A stretch of DNA of 64,000 nucleotides from JBEKYD01 sp049509915 (GCA_049509915.1 JBEKZL010000017.1:9039-73038); one strand, 5' to 3'. Positions 44,136 through 52,911 are shown, numbered from the stretch's first letter. Translations and numbers: made by a program. The notes: a model not told the origin generated them from the sequence alone.

Positions 44136-44881
44136 GTTCTGGCCGCCTCCAGCTCCCGTATGGTGCTGATAAACGCGCCTTCCAGGTTCACCGCTCCCGC
44201 CTCCCGGCGCAGCTCTTCCGGCGGCGCGCACCGCACCAGCCGGCCGCGGTACATCAGGCCGACCCGGTTCATCCGCTCGGCTTCATCCAGGTACGCCGTG
44301 GTGATGAAGATGGTGGTGCCGTCTTTCAAAAGCTGATACAGAATCGCCCAGAAATCGCGCCGCGATACCGGGTCCACGCCGTTGGTCGGTTCGTCCAGAA
44401 ACAAAATACGAGGCCTATGCAGCAGGGTACACATCAACGCCAGCTTCTGTTTCATGCCGCCCGATAGGCGCCCCGCCTGCCGCCCGCGAAACTCCTCCAT
44501 GCGGGTCATGCGCAACAGTTCCACCGTCAGCCGGTCGCGCTCGGCGCCGGTGATGTCGAACAGGTCGGCGTAGAACTCCATGTTCTCCTGCACAGTCAGG
44601 TCCACGTACAGGCCGAAACGCTGCGCCATGTAGCCGATTTGGTCCTTCACCTTCTGCGATTCCGTCACCACGTCGCAGCCCGCCACCCTCGCCGAGCCTT
44701 CGCTGGGGTTCATCAGCCCGCACAGCAGCCGCAGCGTGGTGGTCTTCCCCGCCCCGTCCGGCCCCACCAGCCCGAAAATCTCGCCCTGCGCTACCGTAAG
44801 GTTCAGATGGTCCACCGCCGTGAGCTGCCCGAAACGGCGGGTCAGATCATGGGTCTCGATAATCGGTTCGCCTCCGCTCAC
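44132..44881 (-). CDS. ABC exporter ATP-binding protein, first copy
   Basis: The 249-residue ATPase has Walker A GPDGAGKTT, Q-loop YMAQRFGLYVDLTV, signature LSGGMKQKLAL, Walker B ILFLDEPTNGVDP and H-loop ITTAYLDEAERM (the usual His is replaced by Tyr: TAYLDEA). It overlaps both neighbours by ATGA. The H-loop change suggests that this ATPase may be the degenerate partner in a heteromeric pair. Confidence 0.93.
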   Translation of the reverse strand: MSGGEPIIETHDLTRRFGQLTAVDHLNLTVAQGEIFGLVGPDGAGKTTTLRLLCGLMNPSEGSARVAGCDVVTESQKVKDQIGYMAQRFGLYVDLTVQENMEFYADLFDITGAERDRLTVELLRMTRMEEFRGRQAGRLSGGMKQKLALMCTLLHRPRILFLDEPTNGVDPVSRRDFWAILYQLLKDGTTIFITTAYLDEAERMNRVGLMYRGRLVRCAPPEELRREAGAVNLEGAFISTIRELEAART

Positions 44882-46050
44882 TGCAACACGATCTCCGCGT
44901 CGGCCGGCATGTTACTCTTCAGCTCGTGCGCCGGATTGTCCACTTCGATCTTGATGCGGTACACCAGTTTCACCCGCTCCTGCTCGGTCTGAATCTGTTT
45001 CGGAGTGAATTCGGCCTCCGACGCAATGAACGTCACCTTCCCCCAGTAGACTTTTCCTGGATACGAATCCGTGCTGACGCGCGCTTTCGATCCCAGTTTG
45101 ACTTTGCCCAGATCGGTTTCGTTGATGTAGCCGCGCAGCCACGGATGGTCGATGTCGCCCACCGTCACCACGCTGGTTCCCGGCGCCAGAATTTCGCCCA
45201 CGTCGGCCGATTTCACCAGCACCACCCCGTCCACCGGCGAAGCTTCGATAGTGTCGGAAAGCTGCGAATCGATCAGCGCCAGGTTAGCCTTGGCGCGTTC
45301 GATTTCGGCCCGCCGGGTGGCCATGTCCTGCTCCCGCCGCCGAGTTTCCAATTGATTGGCCTCGGCCACTTTCAGCGCCGCGCGGGCGCTCGCCACCTGG
45401 CCTTGCTGGGCGCGAATCACTTCGTCGCGCTGCCCGGCCAGCACCAGCGACTGCCGCTCCTTGGCCGATTTCAGCGCCGCCACGGCGCTCTCCCACCGGT
45501 TGCGGTATTGATCGAACTGCGCCGTCGAAATGTCGTCGTCTTTGTAGAGTACCTGGGCGCGCTCCCAATCGCGCTTCGACCGGTCCACTTCCGATTGCGC
45601 CGAATCCACCGCCGCCTGCGCGTCCAGCTTTTCCTGCGGCCGCGCCCCGTTGTGAAGCTCCGCCAGGCGCGCCTCCATCGATTCCAGGTTGGCGCGGCGC
45701 TCGTCGATATCTGCCGCCACTGTCTGCTTCTCGTATTCGTGCGAAGTCACCGCCTGCGCCAGTTGCGTCTCGGCCGACGTAAGCGCCGCCGCTTGCGCTT
45801 CCCGCTGCGCCACCAGTTGATCCCGATCCAGACGCGCCAGCACTTCGCCTTTCTTCACCGTGTCGCCTTCGTCCACGTCACGCTCGATCAGCCGTCCGGC
45901 GGTCTTGAAAGCGATATTCACCTCGGTCAGCTCAATGTTCCCCGAGACCACGATGCGGTTGTCCGGCCGCCTGGTCATGCCGCGGTACGCGTACACCGCC
46001 GCTCCCGCTGCCAGTAAAATAATCAGGATTATCGGAATTCGTTTTTTCAT
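44878..46050 (-). CDS. HlyD-family periplasmic adaptor (YbhG-like)
   Basis: The 390-residue membrane-fusion protein has an N-terminal anchor (IPIILIILLAAGAAVYAY), a lipoyl half-motif (VSGNIELTEVNIAFKTAGRL), a very long alpha-helical hairpin (about 75-270, rich in Ala, Gln, Arg) and the second lipoyl half with SPVDGVVLVKSADVGEILAP. It bridges the inner-membrane exporter to TolC. It overlaps the following ATPase gene by 4 nt. Its start lies 553 bp downstream of the tolC stop, an unusually large intra-operon gap filled with repeats. Confidence 0.94.
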   Translation of the reverse strand: MKKRIPIILIILLAAGAAVYAYRGMTRRPDNRIVVSGNIELTEVNIAFKTAGRLIERDVDEGDTVKKGEVLARLDRDQLVAQREAQAAALTSAETQLAQAVTSHEYEKQTVAADIDERRANLESMEARLAELHNGARPQEKLDAQAAVDSAQSEVDRSKRDWERAQVLYKDDDISTAQFDQYRNRWESAVAALKSAKERQSLVLAGQRDEVIRAQQGQVASARAALKVAEANQLETRRREQDMATRRAEIERAKANLALIDSQLSDTIEASPVDGVVLVKSADVGEILAPGTSVVTVGDIDHPWLRGYINETDLGKVKLGSKARVSTDSYPGKVYWGKVTFIASEAEFTPKQIQTEQERVKLVYRIKIEVDNPAHELKSNMPADAEIVLQ

Positions 46051-46093
46051 GCTTTAGCCTTTTCCGCCTGGTAAGACAACCCTTCAGATCCTC

Positions 46094-46603
46094 TTGCCGC
46101 CTCGTGGCGCGGGCCTCTGGCCTGCAGCGTCGGCTTTCGAGCCGACGTGGTTCTTTGTCGCCGCCGGGCTCTTTCCCGTGGGGCAGACCATCGTTTTTTG
46201 TGGTCTGTCGTCTCGGGGCCTGCGGCCCTCGCAAGCTCATGAAAATTGTGGAGCGGACCCTCGGTCTGCCACGCCGGGACTCGTCCCGGCGCGTTTTTCG
46301 ACCCTGCCACCGTCTCGATGGTTTTGTCCCACGACACTGGCGGTCTATCGACTTCGCTTTTTACGGGCCCGATACTCAAATCAGGAGCGCCGGCTGGCGG
46401 TAGAGCCGTTCCGCCTCTCCCCTCCGGACCCGTGGCAGCGTCCATACTCGTGCCACTCGCTGGCGCTTTGTACGCTGTCACCTGGACTCTTTCGCGATGC
46501 CGAAAAACGACGATGGGTGGGCAGGCCCGATCGCCGGGTTCCGCGCAGACCACGAAAAGCGATGGTCCGCCCCACGGGTGTTGGACAGCCGCCGTAATCC
46601 CCC
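46094..46603. repeat. Mosaic of palindromic repeats between tolC and hlyD
   Basis: The stretch contains many hairpins: GCGGGCC..GGCCTGC, GTCGGCTTTCGAGCCGAC, GCGGACC..GGTCTGC and CGCCGGGACTCGTCCCGGCG among them. A 30-bp block at 46178-46207 beginning GTGGGGCAGACCATCG recurs in reverse complement at 46546-46575 with about three differences, framing a ~400-bp unit. Long open frames exist on both strands, but they come from GC-rich repeats and show no family likeness. Confidence 0.75.
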
Positions 46604-48001
46604 TCACTGCACCAGACTCCGCACCCGGCCCATGGATTGCGCCAGGTCGATCCGCGCCAGGTTGTAGTTATACAGCGCGCCCGTCTGGTTGTCCCGCGCC
46701 CGCTCCAGCCGCGTCTGCGCGTCGGTCACTTCAATGCTGTTGGTGACACCCGCCGCATAGCGGCGCCGCGCCTGTGCCAGCTCGTTTTCGGAAAGCTCCA
46801 GACCCTCCCGGGCGACTTTCACTTCGTCGTCGGCCGACCCCAGCTCATCTAGCGCCAGCCGCACATCCAGCTCGATCTGTTCTTTCAGATCGTTGCTGCG
46901 CGCCTGTTCGGCGCGAAGCTGGGACGCCGATTCGGCCCGCCGCGCGTCCCGCCGCCCGCCATCGAAAATTGGCACCCGTACCGAAATTCCCACCGTGCGG
47001 GTGGGCAATGAGTTGTCGAAGCCCGTCCCGCTGGTGCCGTAATCGCCGAACGCCGCAACCGACGGCAGCCGCTCCATCCTGGTGGCGCTGGCCGAAAGCC
47101 GCGCGTTGGCTTCCCGCTCCCGCTGCGCCTCGTAATCCGGCCGCTGCTTCAGCGCCGCCCCGCGTGCCTGCTCCAGCGTCACCGCGTCCACCGGAAGATA
47201 CTGCAGTTTGTCGGTCAGTTGAAGGGCTGCGTCCAGCCGCAGGTTCATGGCCCGCAGCAGCCGCAAGTAGGCCGCCCGCCGCGCATTGCGCGCTTCCAGC
47301 AGCCGCTGCCGGTCGTTGGCAAGCTGCACCCGCGCGCGCGTAATTTCAATGCCCGTCCCGGTTCCCGCTTGCTTCTCGTTGCCCGCCTGCGTCAGCAGAG
47401 CTTCGGAAAGTGCCACATTGGCTTCGGCCGATTCCAGGTCGGCGTCGGCCTTGATCCCCGCCAGATAAGCCTTCGCCACTTGCGCCGCCACCTGCTCGCC
47501 GGTGCTCGCCAGATCCGACCGTGCCGCTTCCGTCGTTCGCTTGGAAGCCTGAAAGCGGCGAATCGAGCTGAAGTCAAACACGGTTTGGGTGGCGCTCACC
47601 CGCGCGTCCATCGTCGTGAACGGACCCACAAAAGCCGGAAACGCGAAGCCGGGGATCGGGATGGCGCTAAAGATCCGGCTTGAGAGACCCTGAGCCGCCA
47701 GGTCCTCGGTCCGGCTCTCGGTCGAGAACGCCCCCTCCACGTCGGGCAGCAGTGCCGCCCGCGCTTCCTCGGCGCGGTCGCGTGCCTGCGCCAGCGATTC
47801 GCCCGCCAACTCGATTGCCGTGTTCCCTTCCCGTGACAGCGCGATATCCACCGCCCGCTTCAGGCTCAGGGGCAGCGGTCCCCCCTCCGCCTGCCGCTCG
47901 GCTTGCCGGTCCGCGGCGGAAACCTTCGCGCCGGATACCTCCTGTTGACCCGCCGCTGCCGCCACCCCAACCGCCATCAGGCAGATCCATCGCATCGTCA
48001 T
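46604..48001 (-). CDS. TolC-family outer-membrane efflux protein
   Basis: The ATG at 48001 follows GGGGAGAAGTAAT and opens into a signal peptide (MRWICLMAVGVAAAAG). The 465-residue protein has the duplicated OEP architecture: LSLKRAVDIALSREGNTAIE, long helices and strands, VGISVRVPIFDGGRRDARRA as the second repeat's strand, and GVTNSIEVTDAQTRLERARD near the C-terminus. It provides the outer-membrane exit duct. The gene starts 1 nt after the TetR stop. Confidence 0.94.
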   Translation of the reverse strand: MTMRWICLMAVGVAAAAGQQEVSGAKVSAADRQAERQAEGGPLPLSLKRAVDIALSREGNTAIELAGESLAQARDRAEEARAALLPDVEGAFSTESRTEDLAAQGLSSRIFSAIPIPGFAFPAFVGPFTTMDARVSATQTVFDFSSIRRFQASKRTTEAARSDLASTGEQVAAQVAKAYLAGIKADADLESAEANVALSEALLTQAGNEKQAGTGTGIEITRARVQLANDRQRLLEARNARRAAYLRLLRAMNLRLDAALQLTDKLQYLPVDAVTLEQARGAALKQRPDYEAQREREANARLSASATRMERLPSVAAFGDYGTSGTGFDNSLPTRTVGISVRVPIFDGGRRDARRAESASQLRAEQARSNDLKEQIELDVRLALDELGSADDEVKVAREGLELSENELAQARRRYAAGVTNSIEVTDAQTRLERARDNQTGALYNYNLARIDLAQSMGRVRSLVQ

Positions 48002-48002
48002 A

Positions 48003-48641
48003 TTACTTCTCCCCACTCGCCACGCCTTGTCGCTCCCGCCCGGATGGCGCCCGAAAACCCGCCGCCAAAAAGGTCACCAACTCCTTCACCATCTCCTCGG
48101 AGTCCAATGTCCGCTGCCCTTGCCCGTGCCAGTCTTCTGGCCCACGGCATAAGCAATGCGCCATCGCGCCAATCGTGATTTGGATTCGCCACGATATTTC
48201 CGACTCCGACAGCCCCGGCAACTCCCGCCGCAACAAACCGAAGAATCGCCGCCCCACTTCGGCAAAGTGCCGGCGCGCCACTTCCGGCATCAACCCTTCG
48301 CCGATCAACCGCCCCATCATGCGGGGAAATTCGCCGTTTTGCGAAACCATCAGAATCGCTGGTGCCAGAAACGCTTCCAAAATCTCTTCTATTGCCCCCG
48401 GTTGGCCGGGCGCGCGGGCTTCCACCCGTGCCAGCAGTTCCAGGCGCTGCTCGTTCACCGGCCGCACTTTCTCCCCGATTACCGCGTCCAGCAGTTCCTC
48501 TTTGGAGCCGAAATGGTAATGGATGGCGGCCAGGTTGACCTGCGCTTCGGCGATGATGTGACGCAGCGACGTGCCGCCGTAGCCTTGCGCGGCAAATACC
48601 CGTACCGCCGTATCCATGATCTTCTGCTTGGTGTCAATCAC
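48003..48641 (-). CDS. TetR-family regulator of the efflux operon (CecR-like)
   Basis: The GTG at 48641 (VIDTKQKIMDTAVRVFAAQG) is chosen because a good promoter lies between it and the more distant ATG at 48686. The 212-residue protein has a TetR helix-turn-helix (GYGGTSLRHIIAEAQVNLAA, then IHYHFGSKEELLDAVI) and a C-terminal ligand domain with FPRMMGRLIGEGLMPEVARR, as in the CecR/YbiH group. In E. coli CecR controls ybhG-ybhFSR; here the regulator leads the homologous operon, so it probably represses its own transcript. Confidence 0.9.
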   Translation of the reverse strand: MIDTKQKIMDTAVRVFAAQGYGGTSLRHIIAEAQVNLAAIHYHFGSKEELLDAVIGEKVRPVNEQRLELLARVEARAPGQPGAIEEILEAFLAPAILMVSQNGEFPRMMGRLIGEGLMPEVARRHFAEVGRRFFGLLRRELPGLSESEISWRIQITIGAMAHCLCRGPEDWHGQGQRTLDSEEMVKELVTFLAAGFRAPSGRERQGVASGEK

Positions 48642-48644
48642 AGG

Positions 48645-48690
48645 ATTCAATCGTCCGATTAAATTATACGCTTTAGCCGGCTGCAATCAA
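48645..48690 (-). promoter_or_regulatory. Promoter and putative operator of the efflux operon
   Basis: On the - strand TTGATT (48685-48690), a 16-bp spacer and TATAAT (48663-48668) form a good sigma-70-type promoter. A 20-bp imperfect palindrome, ATTTAATCGGACGATTGAAT (48645-48664, 8 of 10 half-site positions symmetric), covers the start site and touches the -10 box. This is a typical place for a TetR repressor to bind. Confidence 0.6.
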
Positions 48691-48782
48691 GTTTTCTTTT
48701 GGCCATCCGATTGCTCTGATAACCCCCATAGCGAAGCTGACACCAGCGGACTGTTTGTCCGGTTGGAGGAGGAGAGGGAATT

Positions 48783-48983
48783 ATGACCGAACGAATTGCT
48801 AATCTCTGGTGCCGCGTAGCCCACACCAAGGCTATGTGGCCGATGCATGGAAAATATATTTGTCCCCAATGCTTGCGGCAGCACCCGGTGTTCTGGGACG
48901 GAATCGACGAGCCCGCACCGGTTGCGGCCGTTAACACGGCAACCGAATATCGCGTGTCCACCGCCGTTACCGTCACCCATTGA
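48783..48983 (+). CDS. Small CxxC protein, unknown function
   Basis: The 66-residue product begins MTERIANLWCRVAHTKAMWP and contains HGKYICPQCLRQHPVFWD, with a CxxC pair and two flanking histidines that could bind zinc. An unusually strong purine-rich ribosome binding site (GGAGGAGGAGAGGG) lies before the ATG, which supports real translation. There is no signal or membrane segment. Comparable short CxxC/CLREFPV-like proteins occur in acidobacteria as far as I recall. It stands between the efflux regulator (divergent) and leuS. Confidence 0.6.
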   Translation: MTERIANLWCRVAHTKAMWPMHGKYICPQCLRQHPVFWDGIDEPAPVAAVNTATEYRVSTAVTVTH

Positions 48984-49086
48984 CAGCCTGTCCACTTTGT
49001 GGACCTCTGCGCCGGTAGCCGTAACTGCGCCGCGGCCGCGATGGAGTTCCTGGCGCGGGTTGGTACGATAAGGATTCCGTACCAAT

Positions 49087-51528
49087 ATGCCCGAAAAGCC
49101 CTACGACCATCGTGCCATCGAGCTGAAGTGGCACGCCCTTTGGCGGGACGCCGATTTTTACCAGGCGGAAGAGAATTCCTCCAAGCCTAAGTTTTACGTG
49201 CTCGAAATGCTCCCGTACCCCAGCGGGACGCTCCACATCGGCCACATCCGCAACTACGCTATCGGCGATGCCCTCGCCCGTTACAAGTGGATGAGAGGCT
49301 TCAACGTCCTCCATCCCATGGGCTGGGATGCCTTCGGCCTGCCCGCTGAAAACGCCGCCATTGCCAACCGGCGGGCACCCCGCGAATGGACTCTGGCCAA
49401 TATCGCGGCGATGAAGAAGACCCATCGCCGCTTTGCCTTCAGCTACGATTGGAATCGCGAAGTTACCACCTGCGACCCCGCTTATTACCGTTGGAATCAA
49501 TGGTTCTTTCTGCGCATGTTGGAACGCGGCCTGGCATACCGCAAGAAAGCGCTGCTCAACTGGTGCCCCAAATGCAACACCGTTCTGGCCAATGAGCAGG
49601 TGGTGGAAGGCTGCTGCTGGCGCCACGAAGATACCCCCGTCGAACAGCGCGCCCTCCAGCAGTGGTTCCTCAAAATCACCGCTTACGCCGACCAGTTGCT
49701 GGACGATATGGCCACCCTACAAAGCGGCTGGCCGGAGCGCGTCCTCACCATGCAGCGCAATTGGATCGGCCGCTCTGAGGGCGCCGAAATCGATTTCGCC
49801 CTCGCCGGCCCCTCCCCGCGGCCCATCCGCGTTTTCACCACCCGCGTGGATACCATCTACGGCGCCACCTGTGTCATTCTGGCCCCCGAGCACCCCCTGA
49901 ACGACACTCTGCTGGATCCCGCCGGGCGTGCCCAAGCCAAGGCCATGGTCGACGCCCGCTCCGCCCGCGACCTCGGCGACGCCGAGAAAGTCGGCTTTTT
50001 CACCGGCCATTTCGCCGTCAACCCCTACAGCGGCGGCCAGCTACCAATCTGGGTTGGCAATTTTGTACTGATGGGTTACGGTACCGGCGCGATTATGGCC
50101 GTCCCCGCCCACGACGACCGCGATTTCGAATTCTGCCGCAAGTACGGCATTCCCGTCCGTCCCGTGATCCGCCCCGCCGATGGCGTCCTCGCCGAGGAGC
50201 CCGGTATGACCAGGGCGTTCCTCGACTACGGCATTGTTGAGAACTCCGGTCCCTGGTCCGGCCTCTCGAGCGAAGAGGCGCGCCCGCGAATGGCTGCCTT
50301 CGCCCGGGAAAAGGGCTTCGGCCATTCCGCCATCACCTTCCGCATCAAAGACTGGGGCATCTCCCGCCAGCGTTATTGGGGCACGCCCATCCCCGTGATC
50401 CACTGTCCCGCCTGCGGCGTGGTTGCCGTGCCCGACGACCAACTCCCCGTGCTGCTGCCCGACCATGTCGATATCGCCGGCGCCGGCCGCTCGCCTCTCG
50501 AAACCGTTCCTGAGTTCGTCAACGTCGCTTGCCCAAAATGCGGCGGCGCGGCGCGGCGCGAAACCGACACCATGGACACGTTCATCGATTCGTCCTGGTA
50601 TTTCTACCGCTATTGCGACCCGCACAACGACCGCGCCCCCTTCGATTCCGCCAGGATCGCCTACTGGTTCGAGATCGATCAGTACATCGGAGGCGTCGAA
50701 CACGCCATTCTGCACCTGATCTACTCGCGCTTCTTCACCAAGGTGATGCGCGATCTCGGCCTGGTGAAAAACAGCGAGCCGGTCCAGCGCATGTTCACCC
50801 AGGGTATGGTGATCGCCGAAGGCACCAAAATGTCGAAGTCCAGGGGCAACGTGGTGGGAGCCGACGCCCTAGCCGATCAATTCGGCGCCGATACCGCCCG
50901 CATGTTCGTGCTCTTCGCCGCCCCTCCCGAAAAGGAACTCGACTGGCGCCAGGAAGGAGCCGAAGGCATCTACCGTTTCCTCGGCCGCGTCTACCGCTTC
51001 GTCACCCGCAACACTCCGCCCACCGGCAGCACCGGCGCCGCCGACCGCGACACCCTCCGCAAGCTCCACCAGACGCTTCAGAAAATCACCGAAGACTTCG
51101 AGACCCGCTGGCACTTCAACACGTGCATCGCCGCCATCATGGAGCTCATGAACCTGCTGACCGAGCGCGAAACCGCCATCTCGGCCGCCGCCATGCGCGA
51201 AGTGCTCGAAACCCTGGCCCTGATGCTGGCCCCGCTCGCGCCCTATCTGTCCCAGGAAATTTGGGAGGAATTAGGGAAACAAGGCCCGGTTTTCCGCCAG
51301 CCCTGGCCCGCCTATAATCCGGAACTCGCGCGCGAAGACGAAGCCGAGATCGTGGTCCAGGTGAACGGTAAAGTCCGTGGCCGCATCGCCGCTCCCTTCG
51401 GAGCCCCGGCCCAGGAACTCGAGCGCCGCGCCTTGGCCGACGAAAAGGTCCGCGCCGCCATCGCTGGAAAAACCGTGGTCAAAGTCGTCGCCGTGCCCGA
51501 CAAACTGCTCAATATCGTGGCAAAGTAA
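49087..51528 (+). CDS. leuS: Leucine--tRNA ligase
   Basis: The 813-residue class Ia synthetase charges tRNA-Leu. It contains LPYPSGTLHIGHIRNYAIGD with the HIGH motif, the CP1 editing domain (about 220-400) with TTRVDTIYGATCVILAPEHP-like signature and YGTGAIMAVPAHDDRD, a zinc-like insertion (CPACGVVA, CPKCGGAARRE), GGVEHAILHLIYSRF and KMSKS in GTKMSKSRGNVV. The anticodon-binding domain and a C-terminal VNGKVRGRI tail are complete. An extended -10 (TGGTACGAT, 49061-49069) lies 17 nt before the ATG inside an imperfect GGTAC..GTACC repeat. Confidence 0.97.
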   Translation: MPEKPYDHRAIELKWHALWRDADFYQAEENSSKPKFYVLEMLPYPSGTLHIGHIRNYAIGDALARYKWMRGFNVLHPMGWDAFGLPAENAAIANRRAPREWTLANIAAMKKTHRRFAFSYDWNREVTTCDPAYYRWNQWFFLRMLERGLAYRKKALLNWCPKCNTVLANEQVVEGCCWRHEDTPVEQRALQQWFLKITAYADQLLDDMATLQSGWPERVLTMQRNWIGRSEGAEIDFALAGPSPRPIRVFTTRVDTIYGATCVILAPEHPLNDTLLDPAGRAQAKAMVDARSARDLGDAEKVGFFTGHFAVNPYSGGQLPIWVGNFVLMGYGTGAIMAVPAHDDRDFEFCRKYGIPVRPVIRPADGVLAEEPGMTRAFLDYGIVENSGPWSGLSSEEARPRMAAFAREKGFGHSAITFRIKDWGISRQRYWGTPIPVIHCPACGVVAVPDDQLPVLLPDHVDIAGAGRSPLETVPEFVNVACPKCGGAARRETDTMDTFIDSSWYFYRYCDPHNDRAPFDSARIAYWFEIDQYIGGVEHAILHLIYSRFFTKVMRDLGLVKNSEPVQRMFTQGMVIAEGTKMSKSRGNVVGADALADQFGADTARMFVLFAAPPEKELDWRQEGAEGIYRFLGRVYRFVTRNTPPTGSTGAADRDTLRKLHQTLQKITEDFETRWHFNTCIAAIMELMNLLTERETAISAAAMREVLETLALMLAPLAPYLSQEIWEELGKQGPVFRQPWPAYNPELAREDEAEIVVQVNGKVRGRIAAPFGAPAQELERRALADEKVRAAIAGKTVVKVVAVPDKLLNIVAK

Positions 51529-51854
51529 TTGCGCCGTCTGCGACTTATGGTTTTTCACCGCTCCCAACCGTTGCGGCTGTCAGGGTGCCGCGTGTTTTCA
51601 ATCCCTTACCGAGCCGCGACCCGCCAGGGAGCGGTTGCCCGAAACGGATTTCCCCCGATTCTGAATGGCACGGCTTCTAGACCGATTGGTCTGGTGCGTA
51701 ATATAGCCGCCTCGTAATTCCTGTATAATCGGGTCACAAAATCTCAAATTTTTTTTAACCCGATCCGTTTCATTCAACTGCAGCCAATTCGCCTTCCTCG
51801 CCGCACTCTTTTCCGGCGCTCGCCCGTTATCGTGTGACCGAAAGCTAAGAACTT
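51529..51854. other. 326-bp gap with promoter and leader hairpin
   Basis: No gene is seen. TATAAT at about 51724-51729 could start a ~120-nt leader for the HTH gene. In that leader ATCGGGT (about 51728-51734) can pair with ACCCGAT (about 51760-51766) around an A/T-rich loop including eight T, which may be a regulatory stem or the leuS terminator. Confidence 0.4.
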
Positions 51855-52442
51855 ATGACCGATTCCGGACTCTCCCCGAAACAGATCGAGGTAATCGACG
51901 CCCTGTCAGCCGGCGCCAGCCTCTCCGATGCCGCCGACGTGGCCGCGGTCAACTGCGCCACCATCGCCTACTGGCGCCGTAATTTTCCACGCTTTTGCAC
52001 CGCTCTGGCCCACGCCCAGTACGACCGCGCCCTCCTGTCGCGCGAGAGCGCCTACGCCCTCTCCGACTTGGCCTTCGACACCCTCGGTAAGATCCTCATC
52101 GATCCCAAGGCTTCCCCCTCCGTCCGCCTCAGAGCCGCCATCTTCATCATCGAAAAGGCCGTTAACCCGGCCCCTCCCAAGCCCGATAAACCGACAACCT
52201 CCAACGACCCGCACAGCGCACCCATCCCCGAAGACGCCGCCGCCGAGCCCCAGGAGGACGATTCCGAACCCAAAGCCCCCGCCGCCCAAAAATGCACCCC
52301 TATCACCAACGCACAAACCCGCGAAAAGATGCACAAAATTGCACAAATGCCATCGCCCGGCCGCCACGACCCGTGCTCCTCCGGCAGTTGCAGGAAATAC
52401 AAAGGCTCTTACCTCTCCCAACCCTTCGCCGTCGCGGCGTGA
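51855..52442 (+). CDS. HTH protein with degenerate C-terminal SEC-C motif
   Basis: The 195-residue protein begins with a helix-turn-helix (LSPKQIEVIDALSAGASLSD, then NCATIAYWRRNFPRF) like terminase-small-subunit or homeodomain-like HTHs, followed by a helical segment LRAAIFIIEKAVN. The middle is a low-complexity Pro/Ala/Glu linker. The C-terminus reads RHDPCSSGSCRKYKG, which aligns with the SEC-C zinc motif (normally DPCPCGSGKKYKxCC), but the second, third and fourth Cys are replaced and one new Cys appears. Several of the changes are single-nucleotide steps away from the normal codons. The HTH+SEC-C layout is known to me from acidobacterial proteins of unknown role. Confidence 0.6.
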   Translation: MTDSGLSPKQIEVIDALSAGASLSDAADVAAVNCATIAYWRRNFPRFCTALAHAQYDRALLSRESAYALSDLAFDTLGKILIDPKASPSVRLRAAIFIIEKAVNPAPPKPDKPTTSNDPHSAPIPEDAAAEPQEDDSEPKAPAAQKCTPITNAQTREKMHKIAQMPSPGRHDPCSSGSCRKYKGSYLSQPFAVAA

Positions 52443-52531
52443 CACCTCTATGCTGAATGCGCTTCAAGCCGGATTGACGATACCGGTCAGCCGGCCGATC
52501 GCATTTCTCACAGAGGCTCTGGTGCCGTGGC

Positions 52532-52911
52532 GTGGCGCAGGCAGTCCTGCCTGCCGCTGCGGCAGTCATGCCGACGTTTGCCTTCGACACGGTGTCGCTG
52601 CCCGGAAGAAGTGTCGAGACGACTCTCCGAACTCCTGAATTTTGGCGCGGGTGGCGCATTGTTTGTGGGGCAGGCCCTCGGCCTGCGGCGGCCTCCCAGG
52701 CCGCCCGGCCGCGGCCAGGCAACTCCGGCAGGCGGGGGTCCGGGAAGGGGCTATTCGGAATCACATTTGGATCATAAGGCGCGGCGGGCCGCCTGGGAGG
52801 CCACCGCAGGCCGAGGGCCTGCCCCACAAACTCCAGGACGCGGCTCAACCCAATTTCCAGGGCACCAGGAGTTCGGACTCTCGACACAGCAGGCACGAAT
52901 GCCTGCGCCAC
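52532..52911. repeat. 380-bp composite inverted repeat
   Basis: Three modules appear in the left half and again in reverse order and complement in the right half: GTGGCGCAGGCAGTCCTGCC at 52532 versus 52889-52911; GTGTCGAGA..TCCGAACTCCTG at 52611-52636 versus 52866-52886; GTTTGTGGGGCAGGCCCTCG at 52661 versus the complement ending 52831, each followed by GGCGGCCTCCCAGGCCGCC-like palindromes. It fills the 559-bp space before modB where a modA gene would be expected. Confidence 0.85.

Noticed and set aside
46047..46607. Open frames on both strands between tolC and hlyD (about 170-186 codons)
   Set aside because: The region consists of palindromic repeats, both strands stay open because of GC content, and the products have no family likeness.
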